Part shown: positions 48,582-58,146 of the stretch, one piece after another
Numbering within the stretch: the first letter of the stretch is position 1
Layout: each line of letters begins with the position of its first letter
Source of the DNA: Pseudomonas sp. TNT3
GTDB taxonomy: Bacteria; Pseudomonadota; Gammaproteobacteria; Pseudomonadales; Pseudomonadaceae
DNA length: 64,000 nucleotides
Assembly (NCBI RefSeq): GCF_010095445.2
Contig: NZ_WFGV02000002.1
Location: 124,001-188,000 of the forward strand
Direction: 5' to 3'
Notes under the pieces: generated by a model
The model's input: the letters and a program-made list of their open reading frames with translations, nothing else
What the model was told of the DNA's origin: nothing
Database searches by the model: none
Made by a program: the position numbers and the translations under genes

Positions 48582-49205
48582 ATGTATACGCCACGCGCTT
48601 TTACCATCGACGAGTTGTCCCAACTGCATGAACTGATGCTCGCCAGCCGTCTCGCCATTTTGGTGACCCACAGTGAAAGTGGCCTGCAAGCCAGTCATGT
48701 ACCGGTTCTGCTGCATTGCGATCAAGGCTCGAATGGCACGTTGTACGGACATTTGGCCAAAGCCAATCCACAGTGGAAAGACCTGCGCGACGGCGCCGAA
48801 GCCCTGCTGATTTTTTCCGGCCCCGACGCCTACGTCAGCCCTGGCTTCTACCCGAGCAAGGCCGAACACGGCAAAGTTGTACCAACCTGGAACTACGTTG
48901 CGGTTCACGCCTACGGGCGAGCCGAGACCTTCAGCGATGGCGGGCGGCTGCTAGACATCGTCAGTACCCTCACCGACCGTCATGAAGCTGGCCGCTCCAA
49001 GCCGTGGTCAGTCGCCGATGCCCCCGCCGATTACATCGACGGCATGCTCAAGGCCATCGTCGGTTTCGCCATTCCCATCGACCGTCTCGAAGGCAAACGC
49101 AAACTCAGCCAGAACCGCAGCCCCGCCGATATCGCGGGCGTGCGCGAAGGCCTGGCCGCCAGCCCTGACGTCAATGACCAGACCCTCGCTCAATTAATGC
49201 GTTAA
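48582..49205 (+). CDS. PaiB-family FMN-binding protein
   Basis: A 207-residue flavin-binding split-barrel protein of the PaiB type (named after a Bacillus negative regulator of protease genes; a direct DNA role is not established). Visible family features are MYTPRAFTIDELSQLHELM at the start, SHVPVLLHCDQGSNGTLYGHLAKANPQW, YVSPGFYPSKAEHGKVVPTWNYVAVHAYG and the late IPIDRLEGKRKLSQNRS. The start is ATG 48582. It is divergent from the MocR regulator, its likely controller, and is followed after 9 nt by a GNAT gene, so these form an operon. Confidence 0.92.
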   Translation: MYTPRAFTIDELSQLHELMLASRLAILVTHSESGLQASHVPVLLHCDQGSNGTLYGHLAKANPQWKDLRDGAEALLIFSGPDAYVSPGFYPSKAEHGKVVPTWNYVAVHAYGRAETFSDGGRLLDIVSTLTDRHEAGRSKPWSVADAPADYIDGMLKAIVGFAIPIDRLEGKRKLSQNRSPADIAGVREGLAASPDVNDQTLAQLMR

Positions 49206-49214
49206 GGAAACCCC

Positions 49215-49661
49215 ATGAGTCAGATCGACATCCGCCAGGTCACCGCCGACGATCACGCCGCCTGGCTGCCGTTGTGGCAAGCCTACCTGCGCTTTTACAA
49301 CACCGAGCTGCCGGAAGCGGTTACACAGAGCACCTGGCAACGCATGCTCGACCCAAGCGAGCCGACCCACTCGGCGCTGGCGTGGGCCGATGGCAAGGCC
49401 ATCGGCATGGTGAACTTCATCTACCATCGCTCTAACTGGAGCATCGAAAACTCCTGTTACTTGCAGGACCTGCTGGTAGTGCCCGAAACCCGCGGCACCG
49501 GCGTTGGTCGGCAACTGATTGAATTCGTCTACGCCACTGCCAAACAGGACGGCTGCTGCAAAGTCCATTGGCTGACCCACGAGACCAACGCCACCGCGAT
49601 CCAGCTCTACGAGCGCATCGCCGAACGCCCTGGTTTCATCCAGTTTCGCAAAGCAATCTAA
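49215..49661 (+). CDS. GNAT-family N-acetyltransferase
   Basis: A 148-residue acetyl-CoA-dependent acetyltransferase with an unknown substrate. The acetyl-CoA loop is VVPETRGTGVGRQLIEFVY (R/Q-x-x-G-x-G), preceded by the strand ENSCYLQDLLV, and the C-terminal half has NATAIQLYERIAERPGFI. It follows the PaiB-like gene by 9 nt and precedes a second GNAT gene by 17 nt, so all three probably share a transcript. Specific gene names cannot be supported. Confidence 0.92.
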   Translation: MSQIDIRQVTADDHAAWLPLWQAYLRFYNTELPEAVTQSTWQRMLDPSEPTHSALAWADGKAIGMVNFIYHRSNWSIENSCYLQDLLVVPETRGTGVGRQLIEFVYATAKQDGCCKVHWLTHETNATAIQLYERIAERPGFIQFRKAI

Positions 49662-49678
49662 GGTTCAAGGAGAACAGC

Positions 49679-50350
49679 ATGTCGACTTCACTCGCAGACT
49701 GGAAAGGCGCTCCAGCCCCCACCACCACACTGATCGAAGGGCGTTTTATCCGCCTGGAAAAACTCGACCCAGCGCGACATGGCGACGATTTGTTCAACGC
49801 CTTGCAAGGCCCTGGCGCCGATCCCAAGCTCTGGGATTATCTGCCCTATGGCCCTTTCCCGGAGCGCAACGTGTTCAACGATTGGTTGAACAATCACGCA
49901 GCCAATAGCGACCCGTATTTTTTCTGTGTGATCGACCGTGCAAGCGGTGAGGTGCAGGGCATTCTGAGCCTGATGTCGATCGTTCCCGCACAGGGCCGCA
50001 TCGAGATCGGCCACGTGACTTTCGGTGCGCCGATGCAGCGTTCACCGAAAAGTACCGAGGCCGTTTACCTGCTGGCGAAAGAGTCCTTTGCCCTGGGTTA
50101 TCGGCGCCTGGAGTGGAAGTGCAACAACGGCAACGCTCGCTCCAAATACGCCGCCGAACGTCTGGGGTTCAGCTTTGAAGGCGTGTTCCGTCAGCACATG
50201 GTGGTCAAAGGGCAGAACCGGGACACGGCCTGGTACTCGATTCTGGATTCGGAATGGCCGGCAATCGGGGCAGGGTTCGAGCGCTGGCTTTCGGATGAAA
50301 ACCAGACGGCTTCGGGGCAATTGAAAACGCTGGCCGAGTGCCGGGGCTAA
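49679..50350 (+). CDS. GNAT-family N-acetyltransferase (RimJ/RimL-like)
   Basis: A 223-residue acetyltransferase of the RimJ/RimL type. It starts at ATG 49679 with a strong AAGGAG site 7 nt upstream; a longer in-frame start at 49568 lies inside the previous gene. Typical stretches are EGRFIRLEKLDPARHGDDLF, GEVQGILSLMSIVPAQGRIEIGHV, GYRRLEWKCNNGNARSKYAAERLGFSFEG and the RDTAWYSI end. It closes the PaiB-GNAT-GNAT group. The acetyl acceptor is unknown; such enzymes can act on N-termini or small amines. Confidence 0.92.
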   Translation: MSTSLADWKGAPAPTTTLIEGRFIRLEKLDPARHGDDLFNALQGPGADPKLWDYLPYGPFPERNVFNDWLNNHAANSDPYFFCVIDRASGEVQGILSLMSIVPAQGRIEIGHVTFGAPMQRSPKSTEAVYLLAKESFALGYRRLEWKCNNGNARSKYAAERLGFSFEGVFRQHMVVKGQNRDTAWYSILDSEWPAIGAGFERWLSDENQTASGQLKTLAECRG

Positions 50351-50367
50351 TGCCTTAAAAATCTGAA

Positions 50368-50422
50368 GATCGCAGCCCGCGATACATCATCCCAATGTAG
50401 GAGCTGCCGAAGGCTGCGATCT
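50368..50422. repeat. Degenerate GATCGCAGCC-family repeat
   Basis: GATCGCAGCC at 50369 and its complement GGCTGCGATC at 50412, with GTAGGAGCTG between them, reproduce the core of the 29538 and 32413 repeats, but the full palindrome is lost. Lies after the last GNAT gene. Confidence 0.7.
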
Positions 50423-50572
50423 CTTGATCTTCGACCTCAACTGAAGTCACGTCTAATCCGCCCGCTTTATGAATGCATTCAAAATGCAGCGTCGTGCATT
50501 TCTACAGACATCATTCTGTAAAAACTCCCCGCTATAAACGACCGCCTCGCTTATAACAAAAGGCCGTCCAGC

Positions 50573-53530
50573 ATGCCCTCCTCGCCCCAGCGCCTGGCCC
50601 TGATGATCGCTGTGTTGATCAGCACCAGCGCCGTACACGCCAAGAACGTGCAGATCGACACCGCGACCACCACCGCTCAAACCCTGGGTGGCAGCGATAC
50701 CCTGACCCTTTCGGCCCCCGGCAGCATCACCAACAGCGGCAAGACGGTGAGCCTGAAGGACAGTACCAATGGCGTCGGTGTGGTGATCGACAACTCGGGG
50801 CAGATCATTTCCACCGGTGGACGGGCGATCGACAGCAGCGGCGATCTGACCAAGGCGCGCAACTACAGCATCTACAACCGCAGCGGCGGGCAAATGCTCG
50901 GTTTCAATGACGCATTGCGCATCGACAGCAACTTCGCCAGCGGCACTGTGCTGATCGACAACAGCGGCACCATTCGCTCCAAGACCGGCCAGGGTCTGGA
51001 CCTCGATGCCTTGCGCAGTGCGGGTGTCCAGACAACCATCATCAACCGCGCAGGCGGGCTGATTCGTGGCGATGCCAGCGACGGCATGAAGACCGGTACC
51101 AATGCGACGATCACTAACTACGGCGAGATTTCCACCGGCGATTCGCACAATGCCGACGAGAAATTCGACGGCATTGACATCGACACGGCCACCGGTGTGA
51201 GCGTGACCAACTACGGCAGCCTTTCAGGTGGCCGTCACGGCATCACGACTGACCTTGGCGCGACGCTGGTCAACTATGGGGATATCACTGGCCGCAACGG
51301 TTCGGGTTTCGGTTCTGACGGCGACGGCACGGTGATCAACCACGGCACGATCACCGGCGCTTACTCGGGCCTGCAACCCAACGGTGACGGTGACGGCGTG
51401 GACATCGACAACATCGCCCACATCGAGAACTACGGCACCATTCAGGGCGTCGGCGCAGGGGGTGTGGACAAAGGGGGTTTCGCCAATGGCAGCGAGGGCA
51501 TTGCCTTAGGCGGTGGCTATGTATTGAACGCCAAAGGTGCTCTGATCAGCGGCGCCAACAGTGCGATATTGGTGGACGACGGCAGCGGCGGTTCGGGTCA
51601 GGCAGCGACGACGCTGGAAAACTTCGGCACGATCCAGGGTCTCGATGGATTTGGTGTGAAGTTCGTCGGCGAATTCGATGACAACGTGATCAACGGCGGC
51701 ACGATCAGCGCCAGCAACGGCCTGGCGCTGGACCTGGGCGGCGGCAACGACAGCCTGACGTTGCACAACGGCAGTCGCTTCATTGGCGTCGTGGATGGCG
51801 GTACCGGTTACGACCGTGTGGTGATGGACGACGTGGCGGGTGGAAGCTTCGGCGACAGTCGCCACTTTGAGTGGCTGGAGGTCAAGCAAGGTGCCTGGAC
51901 CCTGACCGGCAACGGCGATTTCAGCGACGGCGGCGCGGTCCGTAGCGGTGCCACCTTGATCAATCAGGGTGGCATCGCCGGCAACCTGTCCGTGGACTCG
52001 GACGGCGTATATGCCGGCGGTGGGTCGGTGGGCAGTTTGCGGGTCGACGGAACCCTGCTGACCAACACCCAGCTCGGCACCGCGACCATCACCCATGACC
52101 TGACGATGAGCAGCGGCGCTACCCTGGCCTATGGCGTGAATGCCGATGGCAGCAGCGCACCGGTGCAGGTCGGCGGCACCGCAAACTTGAATGGCGCAAC
52201 CCTGGCGATTAATCCGAGCAGCGGCACCTACCCGTGGCAAAGCCATTACACGGTGGTGCAGGCCTCCAACATCAACGGCACCTTCGCCAAGGTCACCAGT
52301 GACTACGCGTTCCTGACGCCGACGCTTGCCTACACTCCGACCCAGGTCGATCTGACTTACACGCGCAACGATGTGGCCTTCAACGAATTCGCCGTCACTG
52401 CCAACGGCAACCGCGCGGCCAACAGCCTGGCTTCGATCGGAAAAAACAACACGCTCTACAACGCCTTGCTTAACACCACCAGCACCACGGCCGGCAACGC
52501 GATCGAACAATTGGCGGGCACCAGCAACGCCGACCTGACCAGCGCGACGCTGGGTGCCAGCAGCCAGATCAGCGCCAGCATGCTCAGTGCGATGCAACAA
52601 ATGGGCGGCGGCTCGGCTTTGATGGCGGGTCTGGAACAACGCAACGCACCAGTGCTCGCGGCCACGGGCGTTCCTGCCGAAGCCCGTAACCTCAATGATC
52701 CGAACGCTCGCGGCCGTCTCTGGCTGCAGGCCATCGGTGGCTACGGCAAGCTCGATGGCGAACACGGCAGCAGCGGCCTGGAACAACGCACCAAAGGCAG
52801 CGTGCTGGGCGCCGACTGGGCACTCACTCCGCAATGGCGGCTTGGTGTACTGGGTGGCTACTCGAAGACAGAGCTGGATGCCACGGGTTTCGATGGCAAC
52901 GTCGAAAGCTGGCACGCCGGGGTGTACGCCTTGCATCAGAACGGCCCGCTCTCCTTGCGACTTGGCGCGGCGTACAGCGGCCATCAGGGTGAAAGCAAAC
53001 GCACTGTCGCTTTCAGCGGCTTCAGCGACCGGCCAAAAGGCGATTACGACGCCGACAGCCAGCAAGCCTTTGCCGAGCTGGGTTACGCGATGGGCAGCGG
53101 CCGCCTCAGTGCAGAGCCGTTCGCCAGCCTGGGGTATCAGCGTTATCACCGCGACAGCTACACCGAAAAAGGTGGCTCGGCGGCGCTTCAAGTCGATCAA
53201 CAAACCCAAGACAATTTCAGCAGCACCTTCGGTGTGCGCCTGGCCCACCTCAATACCCTGGAAAACGGCATGAGCCTCACGCCGCGCATGACCGCTGGCT
53301 GGAAGCACACCTATGGTGATGTCAGCAACTCGACCCGACAGGCATTTGTGGTCGGCGGTACAGGCTTCAGCGTCGACGGCAGTTCGCTGGATCGTGACAG
53401 TCTGGTGCTGGAGGCCGGTCTGGATCTGGGCATTTCAGCGCGTCATTCTGTAGGGGTTGGTTACAGCGGGGAGATTGGCAGCAACAGCAGGAATCATGGG
53501 TTGATCGGACAGTGGCAGATGGCGTTCTGA
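50573..53530 (+). CDS. Autotransporter with beta-helix passenger
   Basis: A type V secretion protein of 985 residues. A signal peptide (about 1-23, ending SAVHA) leads into a long passenger (about 24-700) made of short repeats such as ITNYGEIST, VTNYGSLSGG, LVNYGDITGRNGSG and IENYGTIQGVG, which fit a beta-helix. From about 715 a typical autotransporter barrel begins (RGRLWLQAIGGYGKLDGEHG), with alternating strands to the terminal QWQMAF, whose last F is the usual barrel sorting signal. It stands alone on the plus strand. The passenger's role (adhesion, enzyme) cannot be read; no catalytic motif was seen. Confidence 0.92.
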   Translation: MPSSPQRLALMIAVLISTSAVHAKNVQIDTATTTAQTLGGSDTLTLSAPGSITNSGKTVSLKDSTNGVGVVIDNSGQIISTGGRAIDSSGDLTKARNYSIYNRSGGQMLGFNDALRIDSNFASGTVLIDNSGTIRSKTGQGLDLDALRSAGVQTTIINRAGGLIRGDASDGMKTGTNATITNYGEISTGDSHNADEKFDGIDIDTATGVSVTNYGSLSGGRHGITTDLGATLVNYGDITGRNGSGFGSDGDGTVINHGTITGAYSGLQPNGDGDGVDIDNIAHIENYGTIQGVGAGGVDKGGFANGSEGIALGGGYVLNAKGALISGANSAILVDDGSGGSGQAATTLENFGTIQGLDGFGVKFVGEFDDNVINGGTISASNGLALDLGGGNDSLTLHNGSRFIGVVDGGTGYDRVVMDDVAGGSFGDSRHFEWLEVKQGAWTLTGNGDFSDGGAVRSGATLINQGGIAGNLSVDSDGVYAGGGSVGSLRVDGTLLTNTQLGTATITHDLTMSSGATLAYGVNADGSSAPVQVGGTANLNGATLAINPSSGTYPWQSHYTVVQASNINGTFAKVTSDYAFLTPTLAYTPTQVDLTYTRNDVAFNEFAVTANGNRAANSLASIGKNNTLYNALLNTTSTTAGNAIEQLAGTSNADLTSATLGASSQISASMLSAMQQMGGGSALMAGLEQRNAPVLAATGVPAEARNLNDPNARGRLWLQAIGGYGKLDGEHGSSGLEQRTKGSVLGADWALTPQWRLGVLGGYSKTELDATGFDGNVESWHAGVYALHQNGPLSLRLGAAYSGHQGESKRTVAFSGFSDRPKGDYDADSQQAFAELGYAMGSGRLSAEPFASLGYQRYHRDSYTEKGGSAALQVDQQTQDNFSSTFGVRLAHLNTLENGMSLTPRMTAGWKHTYGDVSNSTRQAFVVGGTGFSVDGSSLDRDSLVLEAGLDLGISARHSVGVGYSGEIGSNSRNHGLIGQWQMAF

Positions 53531-53544
53531 CCGACATCACAGGC

Positions 53545-53571
53545 AAAAAAAAGGGGAGCACATGCCCCCCC
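53545..53571 (-). terminator. Terminator of the oadA/pycA operon
   Basis: Arms GGGGAGCA/TGCCCCCC; the minus strand reads through a GGGG...CCCC hairpin into eight T, 33 nt past the oadA stop codon. It may also end the autotransporter transcript from the other side. Confidence 0.8.
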
Positions 53572-53603
53572 GAGGTTTAAAGCGTTAGGTCGAGGCTGTT
53601 AAA

Positions 53604-55412
53604 TCAGCCTTCGATCTCGATCAGTATTTCACCCGGATTCACCCGGTCGCCCTTGGCCACGTGGATGGCGGTGACTTTGCCGGCGATGGCGGCCTGAACT
53701 TCGGTCTCCATCTTCATCGCTTCGGTGATCAGCACAGCCTGGCCGGCTTTCACGGTGTCGCCTTCCTTGACCAGCACGTCGACAATGTTGCCCGGCATGG
53801 TGGTGCTGACGTGGCCCGGTGCAGTGGCTTGCTTGCGCTTGCTGCTGCCGCCGCTGACGAACTCGTTGAGCGGCTCGAACACCACTTCTTCCGGCATGCC
53901 GTCGATGGACAGGTAGAAGTGACGCTTGCCTTCAGCCTTGACGCCGACACCGGTGATGTCGACGCGGTAGGTTTCACCGTGAACGTCGATGACGAACTCG
54001 GTCGGTACACCTTCACCACCGGCCGAGGTCACGCCGCCCGCTTCGGGAATCGGCAGCAGCACTTCTGGCGTCAGGGTGCCGGCAGCGCGTTCTTCGAGGA
54101 ACTTGCGACCGATGTCCGGGAACATGGCGTAGGTCAGCACGTCTTCTTCAGACTTGGCCACGGCGCCGATTTCGGCACGCAGCTTGGTCATTTCCGGCTT
54201 CAGCAAATCCGCAGGACGAACGTCGATCACTTCTTCGCTGCCGATGGCCTGGCGACGCAGTTTCTCGTTCACGGTGCCCGGCGCTTTGCCGTAGCCGCCT
54301 TGCAGGTAGAGCTTCACTTCGTTGGTGATGGTCTTGTAGCGCTCACCGGCCAACACGTTGAAGAACGCCTGGGTACCGACGATCTGCGAGGTCGGGGTCA
54401 CCAGCGGCGGGAAGCCGAGGTCTTCACGAACTCGCGGGATTTCGGCCAGCACTTCGCTCATGCGGTTCAGAGCGCCCTGCTCTTTCAACTGGTTGGCCAG
54501 GTTGGAAATCATCCCGCCCGGTACCTGGTTGACTTGAACGCGGGTGTCGACTGCGGTGAACTCGCTTTCGAACTGGTGGTACTTCTTGCGCACCGCGTAG
54601 AAGTACAGACCGATCTCTTGCAGCAGCTCCAGGTTCAGGCCGGTATCGAATTCGGTGCCTTTAAGGGCCGCGACCATTGATTCGGTGCCTGGGTGGCTGG
54701 TGCCGGATGCGAAGCTGGAGATCGCGGTGTCGATGTGATCGGCGCCGTTTTCGATAGCCTTGAGTTGGCACATGGTGGCCAGGCCAGCGGTATCGTGCGA
54801 GTGGATGAAGACTGGCAGCGACTGCTCGGATTTCAACGCCCGGACCAGTTCGCCCGTAGCGTACGGAGTCAGCAGACCGGCCATGTCCTTGATCGCCACC
54901 GAGTCGCAGCCCATGGCTTCCATCTGCTTGGCTTGCGCCACGAAAGCATCGATGGTGTGCACCGGGCTGGTGGTGTAAGCGATGGTGCCCTGGGCGTGTT
55001 TGCCGGCGGCTTTCACGGCCTCGATGGCCGTGCGCAGGTTACGCACGTCGTTCATGGCGTCGAAGATGCGGAACACGTCGATGCCATTGACCGCGGCCTT
55101 GGCAACGAAGGCTTTGACCACATCGTCGCTGTAGTGACGGTAGCCCAGCAGGTTCTGGCCACGCAGCAGCATTTGCAGGCGAGTGTTAGGCAGTGCCGCG
55201 CGCAGTTGGCGCAGGCGCTCCCACGGGTCTTCTTTAAGGAAGCGCACGCAGGCGTCGAACGTTGCGCCGCCCCAGCATTCCAGCGACCAGTAGCCGACTT
55301 TGTCGAGCTTGTCGCAGATCGGCAGCATGTCTTCGGTGCGCATGCGGGTGGCGAGCAGCGATTGGTGGGCGTCGCGCAGGATGGTGTCGGTTACATGAAT
55401 CTTCTTGGACAT
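53604..55412 (-). CDS. oadA: Pyruvate carboxylase/oxaloacetate decarboxylase subunit with biotin domain
   Basis: Carboxyltransferase and biotin-carrier subunit of a two-part pyruvate carboxylase, which replenishes oxaloacetate. From ATG 55412 (MSKKIHVTDT) it has 602 residues. An N-terminal HMGL-like catalytic domain (DTILRDAHQSLLATRM, ECWGGATFDACVRFL, and the IHSHDTAG site) is followed by the conserved PYC/OADA region and a C-terminal biotinyl domain with EAMKM, biotinylated lysine K567. Absence of membrane beta/gamma subunits and the presence of the partner carboxylase argue for pyruvate carboxylase rather than the sodium-pump decarboxylase. Confidence 0.94.
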   Translation of the reverse strand: MSKKIHVTDTILRDAHQSLLATRMRTEDMLPICDKLDKVGYWSLECWGGATFDACVRFLKEDPWERLRQLRAALPNTRLQMLLRGQNLLGYRHYSDDVVKAFVAKAAVNGIDVFRIFDAMNDVRNLRTAIEAVKAAGKHAQGTIAYTTSPVHTIDAFVAQAKQMEAMGCDSVAIKDMAGLLTPYATGELVRALKSEQSLPVFIHSHDTAGLATMCQLKAIENGADHIDTAISSFASGTSHPGTESMVAALKGTEFDTGLNLELLQEIGLYFYAVRKKYHQFESEFTAVDTRVQVNQVPGGMISNLANQLKEQGALNRMSEVLAEIPRVREDLGFPPLVTPTSQIVGTQAFFNVLAGERYKTITNEVKLYLQGGYGKAPGTVNEKLRRQAIGSEEVIDVRPADLLKPEMTKLRAEIGAVAKSEEDVLTYAMFPDIGRKFLEERAAGTLTPEVLLPIPEAGGVTSAGGEGVPTEFVIDVHGETYRVDITGVGVKAEGKRHFYLSIDGMPEEVVFEPLNEFVSGGSSKRKQATAPGHVSTTMPGNIVDVLVKEGDTVKAGQAVLITEAMKMETEVQAAIAGKVTAIHVAKGDRVNPGEILIEIEG

Positions 55413-55423
55413 TGTTTTATTCC

Positions 55424-56839
55424 TCACAGGCCTGCGTGGGCGGCGATGGCAGCAGCGATGGCCAGGGCCAGCTCTTCGGGTTTGCGCTTGATCGAGTAGT
55501 TGGTCAGTTCAGGGTGGCTTTCAACGAAGCTGGTATTGAACTGGCCGCTACGGAATTCCGGGTTACGCAGGATTTCCTGGTAGTACGCGGCGGTGGTCTT
55601 GACCCCTTGCAGACGCATGTCGTCGAGGGCGCGCAAGCCACGGTCCATCGCTTCTTCCCAGGTCAGCGCCCAGACCACCAGTTTCAGGCACATGGAGTCA
55701 TAGAACGGCGGAATGGTGTAGCCGGTGTAGATCGCCGTATCGGTGCGCACGCCCGGACCGCCGGGGGCGTAGTAGCGGGTGATCTTGCCGAAGCTCGGCA
55801 AGAAATTGTTCTTCGGGTCTTCGGCGTTGATCCGGAATTGCAGCGCGAAACCGCGGTGCTGGATGTCTTCCTGTTTCACCGAAAGCGGCAGGCCGGACGC
55901 GATGCGGATCTGCTCACGCACGATGTCGATGCCGGTGATTTCCTCGGTGATGGTGTGTTCCACCTGCACCCGGGTGTTCATCTCCATGAAGTAGACCTCG
56001 CCCTCGGCGAGCAGGAACTCCACGGTGCCGGCGTTCTCGTAACCCACGGCCTTGGCCGCACGCACCGACAGGTCGCCAATGTAGGCGCGTTGTTCCGGGG
56101 TCAGTTGCGGGCTTGGGGCGATTTCGATCAGCTTCTGGTTACGGCGCTGGATCGAGCAGTCACGCTCGAACAGGTGAACCACGTTGCCAAAGCTGTCGCC
56201 AAGGATCTGCGCTTCGATGTGCTTTGGATTGACGATGCATTTTTCCAGGAACACTTCCGCCGAACCGAACGCCTTGGTCGCTTCGGAAATCACGCGCGGG
56301 AAAGCCTGTTCGAGTTCTTCACGGCTGTCGCAGCGACGAATACCACGACCACCACCACCGGACGTCGCCTTAAGCATCACCGGATAACCGATACGGTCAC
56401 CTTCGATCAAGGCTTCGGCAATGTCGGCAACGTTGCCTTCGGTACCCGGGGTGACGGGCACGCCTGCCTTGATCATGCTGCGACGGGCTTCAGTCTTGTC
56501 GCCCATGCGGCGAATCACTTCAGCCGAAGGACCGATGAACTTGATGCCGCGCTCTGCGCAGATATCGGCCAGCTCGGCGTTTTCCGAGAGGAAGCCATAG
56601 CCGGGATGCAGTGCATCGCAGCCGGTTTCCACGGCCAGATTCACCAGCTTGCGCGCATTCAAGTAACCGGCCAGTGGCTCGGCACCAATGCTGTGGGCCT
56701 CATCCGCACGCTTAACATGCAACGCATGGCGGTCGGCGTCGGAATAGATCGCAACCGAGCGAATGCCCATTTCGGCGCAGGCACGCACGATTCGTACGGC
56801 AATCTCACCACGGTTGGCGATCAGGATCTTTTTTATCAC
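55424..56839 (-). CDS. pycA: Pyruvate carboxylase biotin-carboxylase subunit
   Basis: ATP-grasp enzyme that carboxylates the biotin carried by the partner subunit. It has 471 residues from GTG 56839 (MIKKILIANRGEIAVRI); in-frame upstream sequence to 56929 looks non-coding. Motifs are VRIVRACAEMGI, ALHPGYGFLSEN, KATSGGGGRGIR (ATP loop), EKCIVNPKHIEAQILGD and the catalytic MNTRVQVEHTITEEITGIDIV. It could be taken for AccC, but the partner gene 11 nt downstream gives the pyruvate carboxylase assignment. It is divergent from a LysR gene that may regulate it. Confidence 0.93.
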   Translation of the reverse strand: MIKKILIANRGEIAVRIVRACAEMGIRSVAIYSDADRHALHVKRADEAHSIGAEPLAGYLNARKLVNLAVETGCDALHPGYGFLSENAELADICAERGIKFIGPSAEVIRRMGDKTEARRSMIKAGVPVTPGTEGNVADIAEALIEGDRIGYPVMLKATSGGGGRGIRRCDSREELEQAFPRVISEATKAFGSAEVFLEKCIVNPKHIEAQILGDSFGNVVHLFERDCSIQRRNQKLIEIAPSPQLTPEQRAYIGDLSVRAAKAVGYENAGTVEFLLAEGEVYFMEMNTRVQVEHTITEEITGIDIVREQIRIASGLPLSVKQEDIQHRGFALQFRINAEDPKNNFLPSFGKITRYYAPGGPGVRTDTAIYTGYTIPPFYDSMCLKLVVWALTWEEAMDRGLRALDDMRLQGVKTTAAYYQEILRNPEFRSGQFNTSFVESHPELTNYSIKRKPEELALAIAAAIAAHAGL

Positions 56840-57029
56840 TTGGAGGTTCCCTTGAGCCGGTGGTACCCACGACCTGCTAGACCAGGTCGACGCGTGACCA
56901 AATGTTTCAATTTGGTCGCGACCCCACACTAGCGCTCACAAGGGATTAACAAAAATGAATAATAATTGGGTTAGCCATAAGTAAAGACTTATAGTCGTAG
57001 CATCAGCCTGCGGCGGGAGCGTTCAGATA

Positions 57030-57992
57030 ATGCGTAAGTCATTGATGCGTATGACATTGCGTCAATTGCAGATCTTCAACGAGGTCTGTGATTTGAGGTC
57101 CTACAGCCGCGCGGCGGAGGAAATGTCTCTCACACAACCGGCCGTCAGCCTACAGATCCGGCAGCTTGAAGAGCTGATCGGGCAGCCCTTATTCGATTAT
57201 GTCGGCAAAAAACTCTACATGACGGAGGCCGCAGAAGCACTCCAGCGTGCCAGTCGGGACATTTTTGGGCGACTGGAAAACCTCGACATGCAGCTCTCGG
57301 ACATGCAGGGATCGCTGCAAGGTCAGCTGAAGCTGGCCGTTGAATCCAGCGCCAAGTATTTCGTGCCGCACCTGTTTGCCGCGTTCAAGCGTCAGCACCC
57401 GGAAGTGAACCTGCAACTGACGGTGGTCAATCGCGGGCAAGTCATCCGGCGCCTCTCCGACAACCGTGACGATCTGGTGATCATGTCGATGGTGCCGCAG
57501 GACATGGGCCTGGAATTCCTGCCGTTTCTGAACAACCCGATCGTGGCCGTGGCGCCGCCGGATCACCCGCTGTGTCACATGGGCCCGCTGCGCTTGCAAG
57601 ATCTGGAGCCATACACCCTCCTGCTGCGCGAACCCGGCTCAGGTACGCGGATGGCGTGTGAAGAATATTTCAAAGAGAAACGCGTGCACTTCAACCAGAC
57701 GCAGGAAGTCTCGTCAGCCGAAGCTCAGCGCGAATGTGTGCTGGCGGGTCTGGGCGTGGCGTTGTTGACGCGCCACGCCCTGAACCTTGAGTTGGCGACG
57801 GGTGGATTGATCGAGCTGCCCGTCGAGGAGCTGCCGCTGTACCGCAGCTGGTGCCTGGTGCAAGCCAAGGCGAAAAGGCTGTCACCGGTGGCGCACGCGT
57901 TCCTTGCGTTTGTTCGCAGCGAGCGAGTGCAGATTAGCGCGCTGGTTGAGCGTTTCGCCGCGAAGCTGCCGGTGATGCCTGCCAGTAGTTGA
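57030..57992 (+). CDS. LysR-family regulator divergent from pycA
   Basis: A 320-residue transcription factor with a CbbR/CysB-like layout. The helix-turn-helix is LRQLQIFNEVCDLRSYSRAAEEMSLTQPAVSLQIRQLEELIG; the effector domain has LKLAVESSAKYFVPHLFAAF and later PLRLQDLEPYTLLLREPGSGT. Likely controls the neighbouring pyruvate carboxylase operon across the 190-bp divergent gap (inference). Starts at 57030 (GGGAG 10 nt before) or, less likely, at 57051. Confidence 0.92.
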   Translation: MRKSLMRMTLRQLQIFNEVCDLRSYSRAAEEMSLTQPAVSLQIRQLEELIGQPLFDYVGKKLYMTEAAEALQRASRDIFGRLENLDMQLSDMQGSLQGQLKLAVESSAKYFVPHLFAAFKRQHPEVNLQLTVVNRGQVIRRLSDNRDDLVIMSMVPQDMGLEFLPFLNNPIVAVAPPDHPLCHMGPLRLQDLEPYTLLLREPGSGTRMACEEYFKEKRVHFNQTQEVSSAEAQRECVLAGLGVALLTRHALNLELATGGLIELPVEELPLYRSWCLVQAKAKRLSPVAHAFLAFVRSERVQISALVERFAAKLPVMPASS

Positions 57993-58146
57993 GTTCCAGA
58001 TCGTCAGGAATATCACCGATCTCAGCCAGAAGCTGGCGACGTTCGCAGCGATCTTCGATAGCGCGGCGGAACACCATGCGGCGCTGATCTTCTTGCTGAC
58101 GGCGGGTTTTGACGGCGCTGTTGCGTTCTTCGTAGGGCTGGGCCAT
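57934..58146 (-). CDS. Small Arg-rich conserved-looking protein
   Basis: A 70-residue minus-strand frame (MAQPYEERNSAVKTRRQQED...) overlapping the last 59 nt of the LysR gene. The strongly charged, helical composition (RRQQEDQRRMVFRRAIEDRC) looks like a real small protein and vaguely resembles a short pseudomonad family I recall (PA3496-like), but I cannot confirm the match. No motif gives a function. A longer overlapping frame at 57882-58160 is probably the shadow. Confidence 0.5.
   Translation of the reverse strand: MAQPYEERNSAVKTRRQQEDQRRMVFRRAIEDRCERRQLLAEIGDIPDDLELNYWQASPAASRRNAQPAR

Noticed and set aside
51506..53308. 600-codon frame antisense to the autotransporter
   Set aside because: Shadow frame; the plus strand has a clean signal peptide, repeats and a barrel.
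55262..56932. 556-codon plus-strand frame opposite the pyruvate carboxylase genes
   Set aside because: Shadow frame; the minus strand has all biotin-carboxylase motifs.
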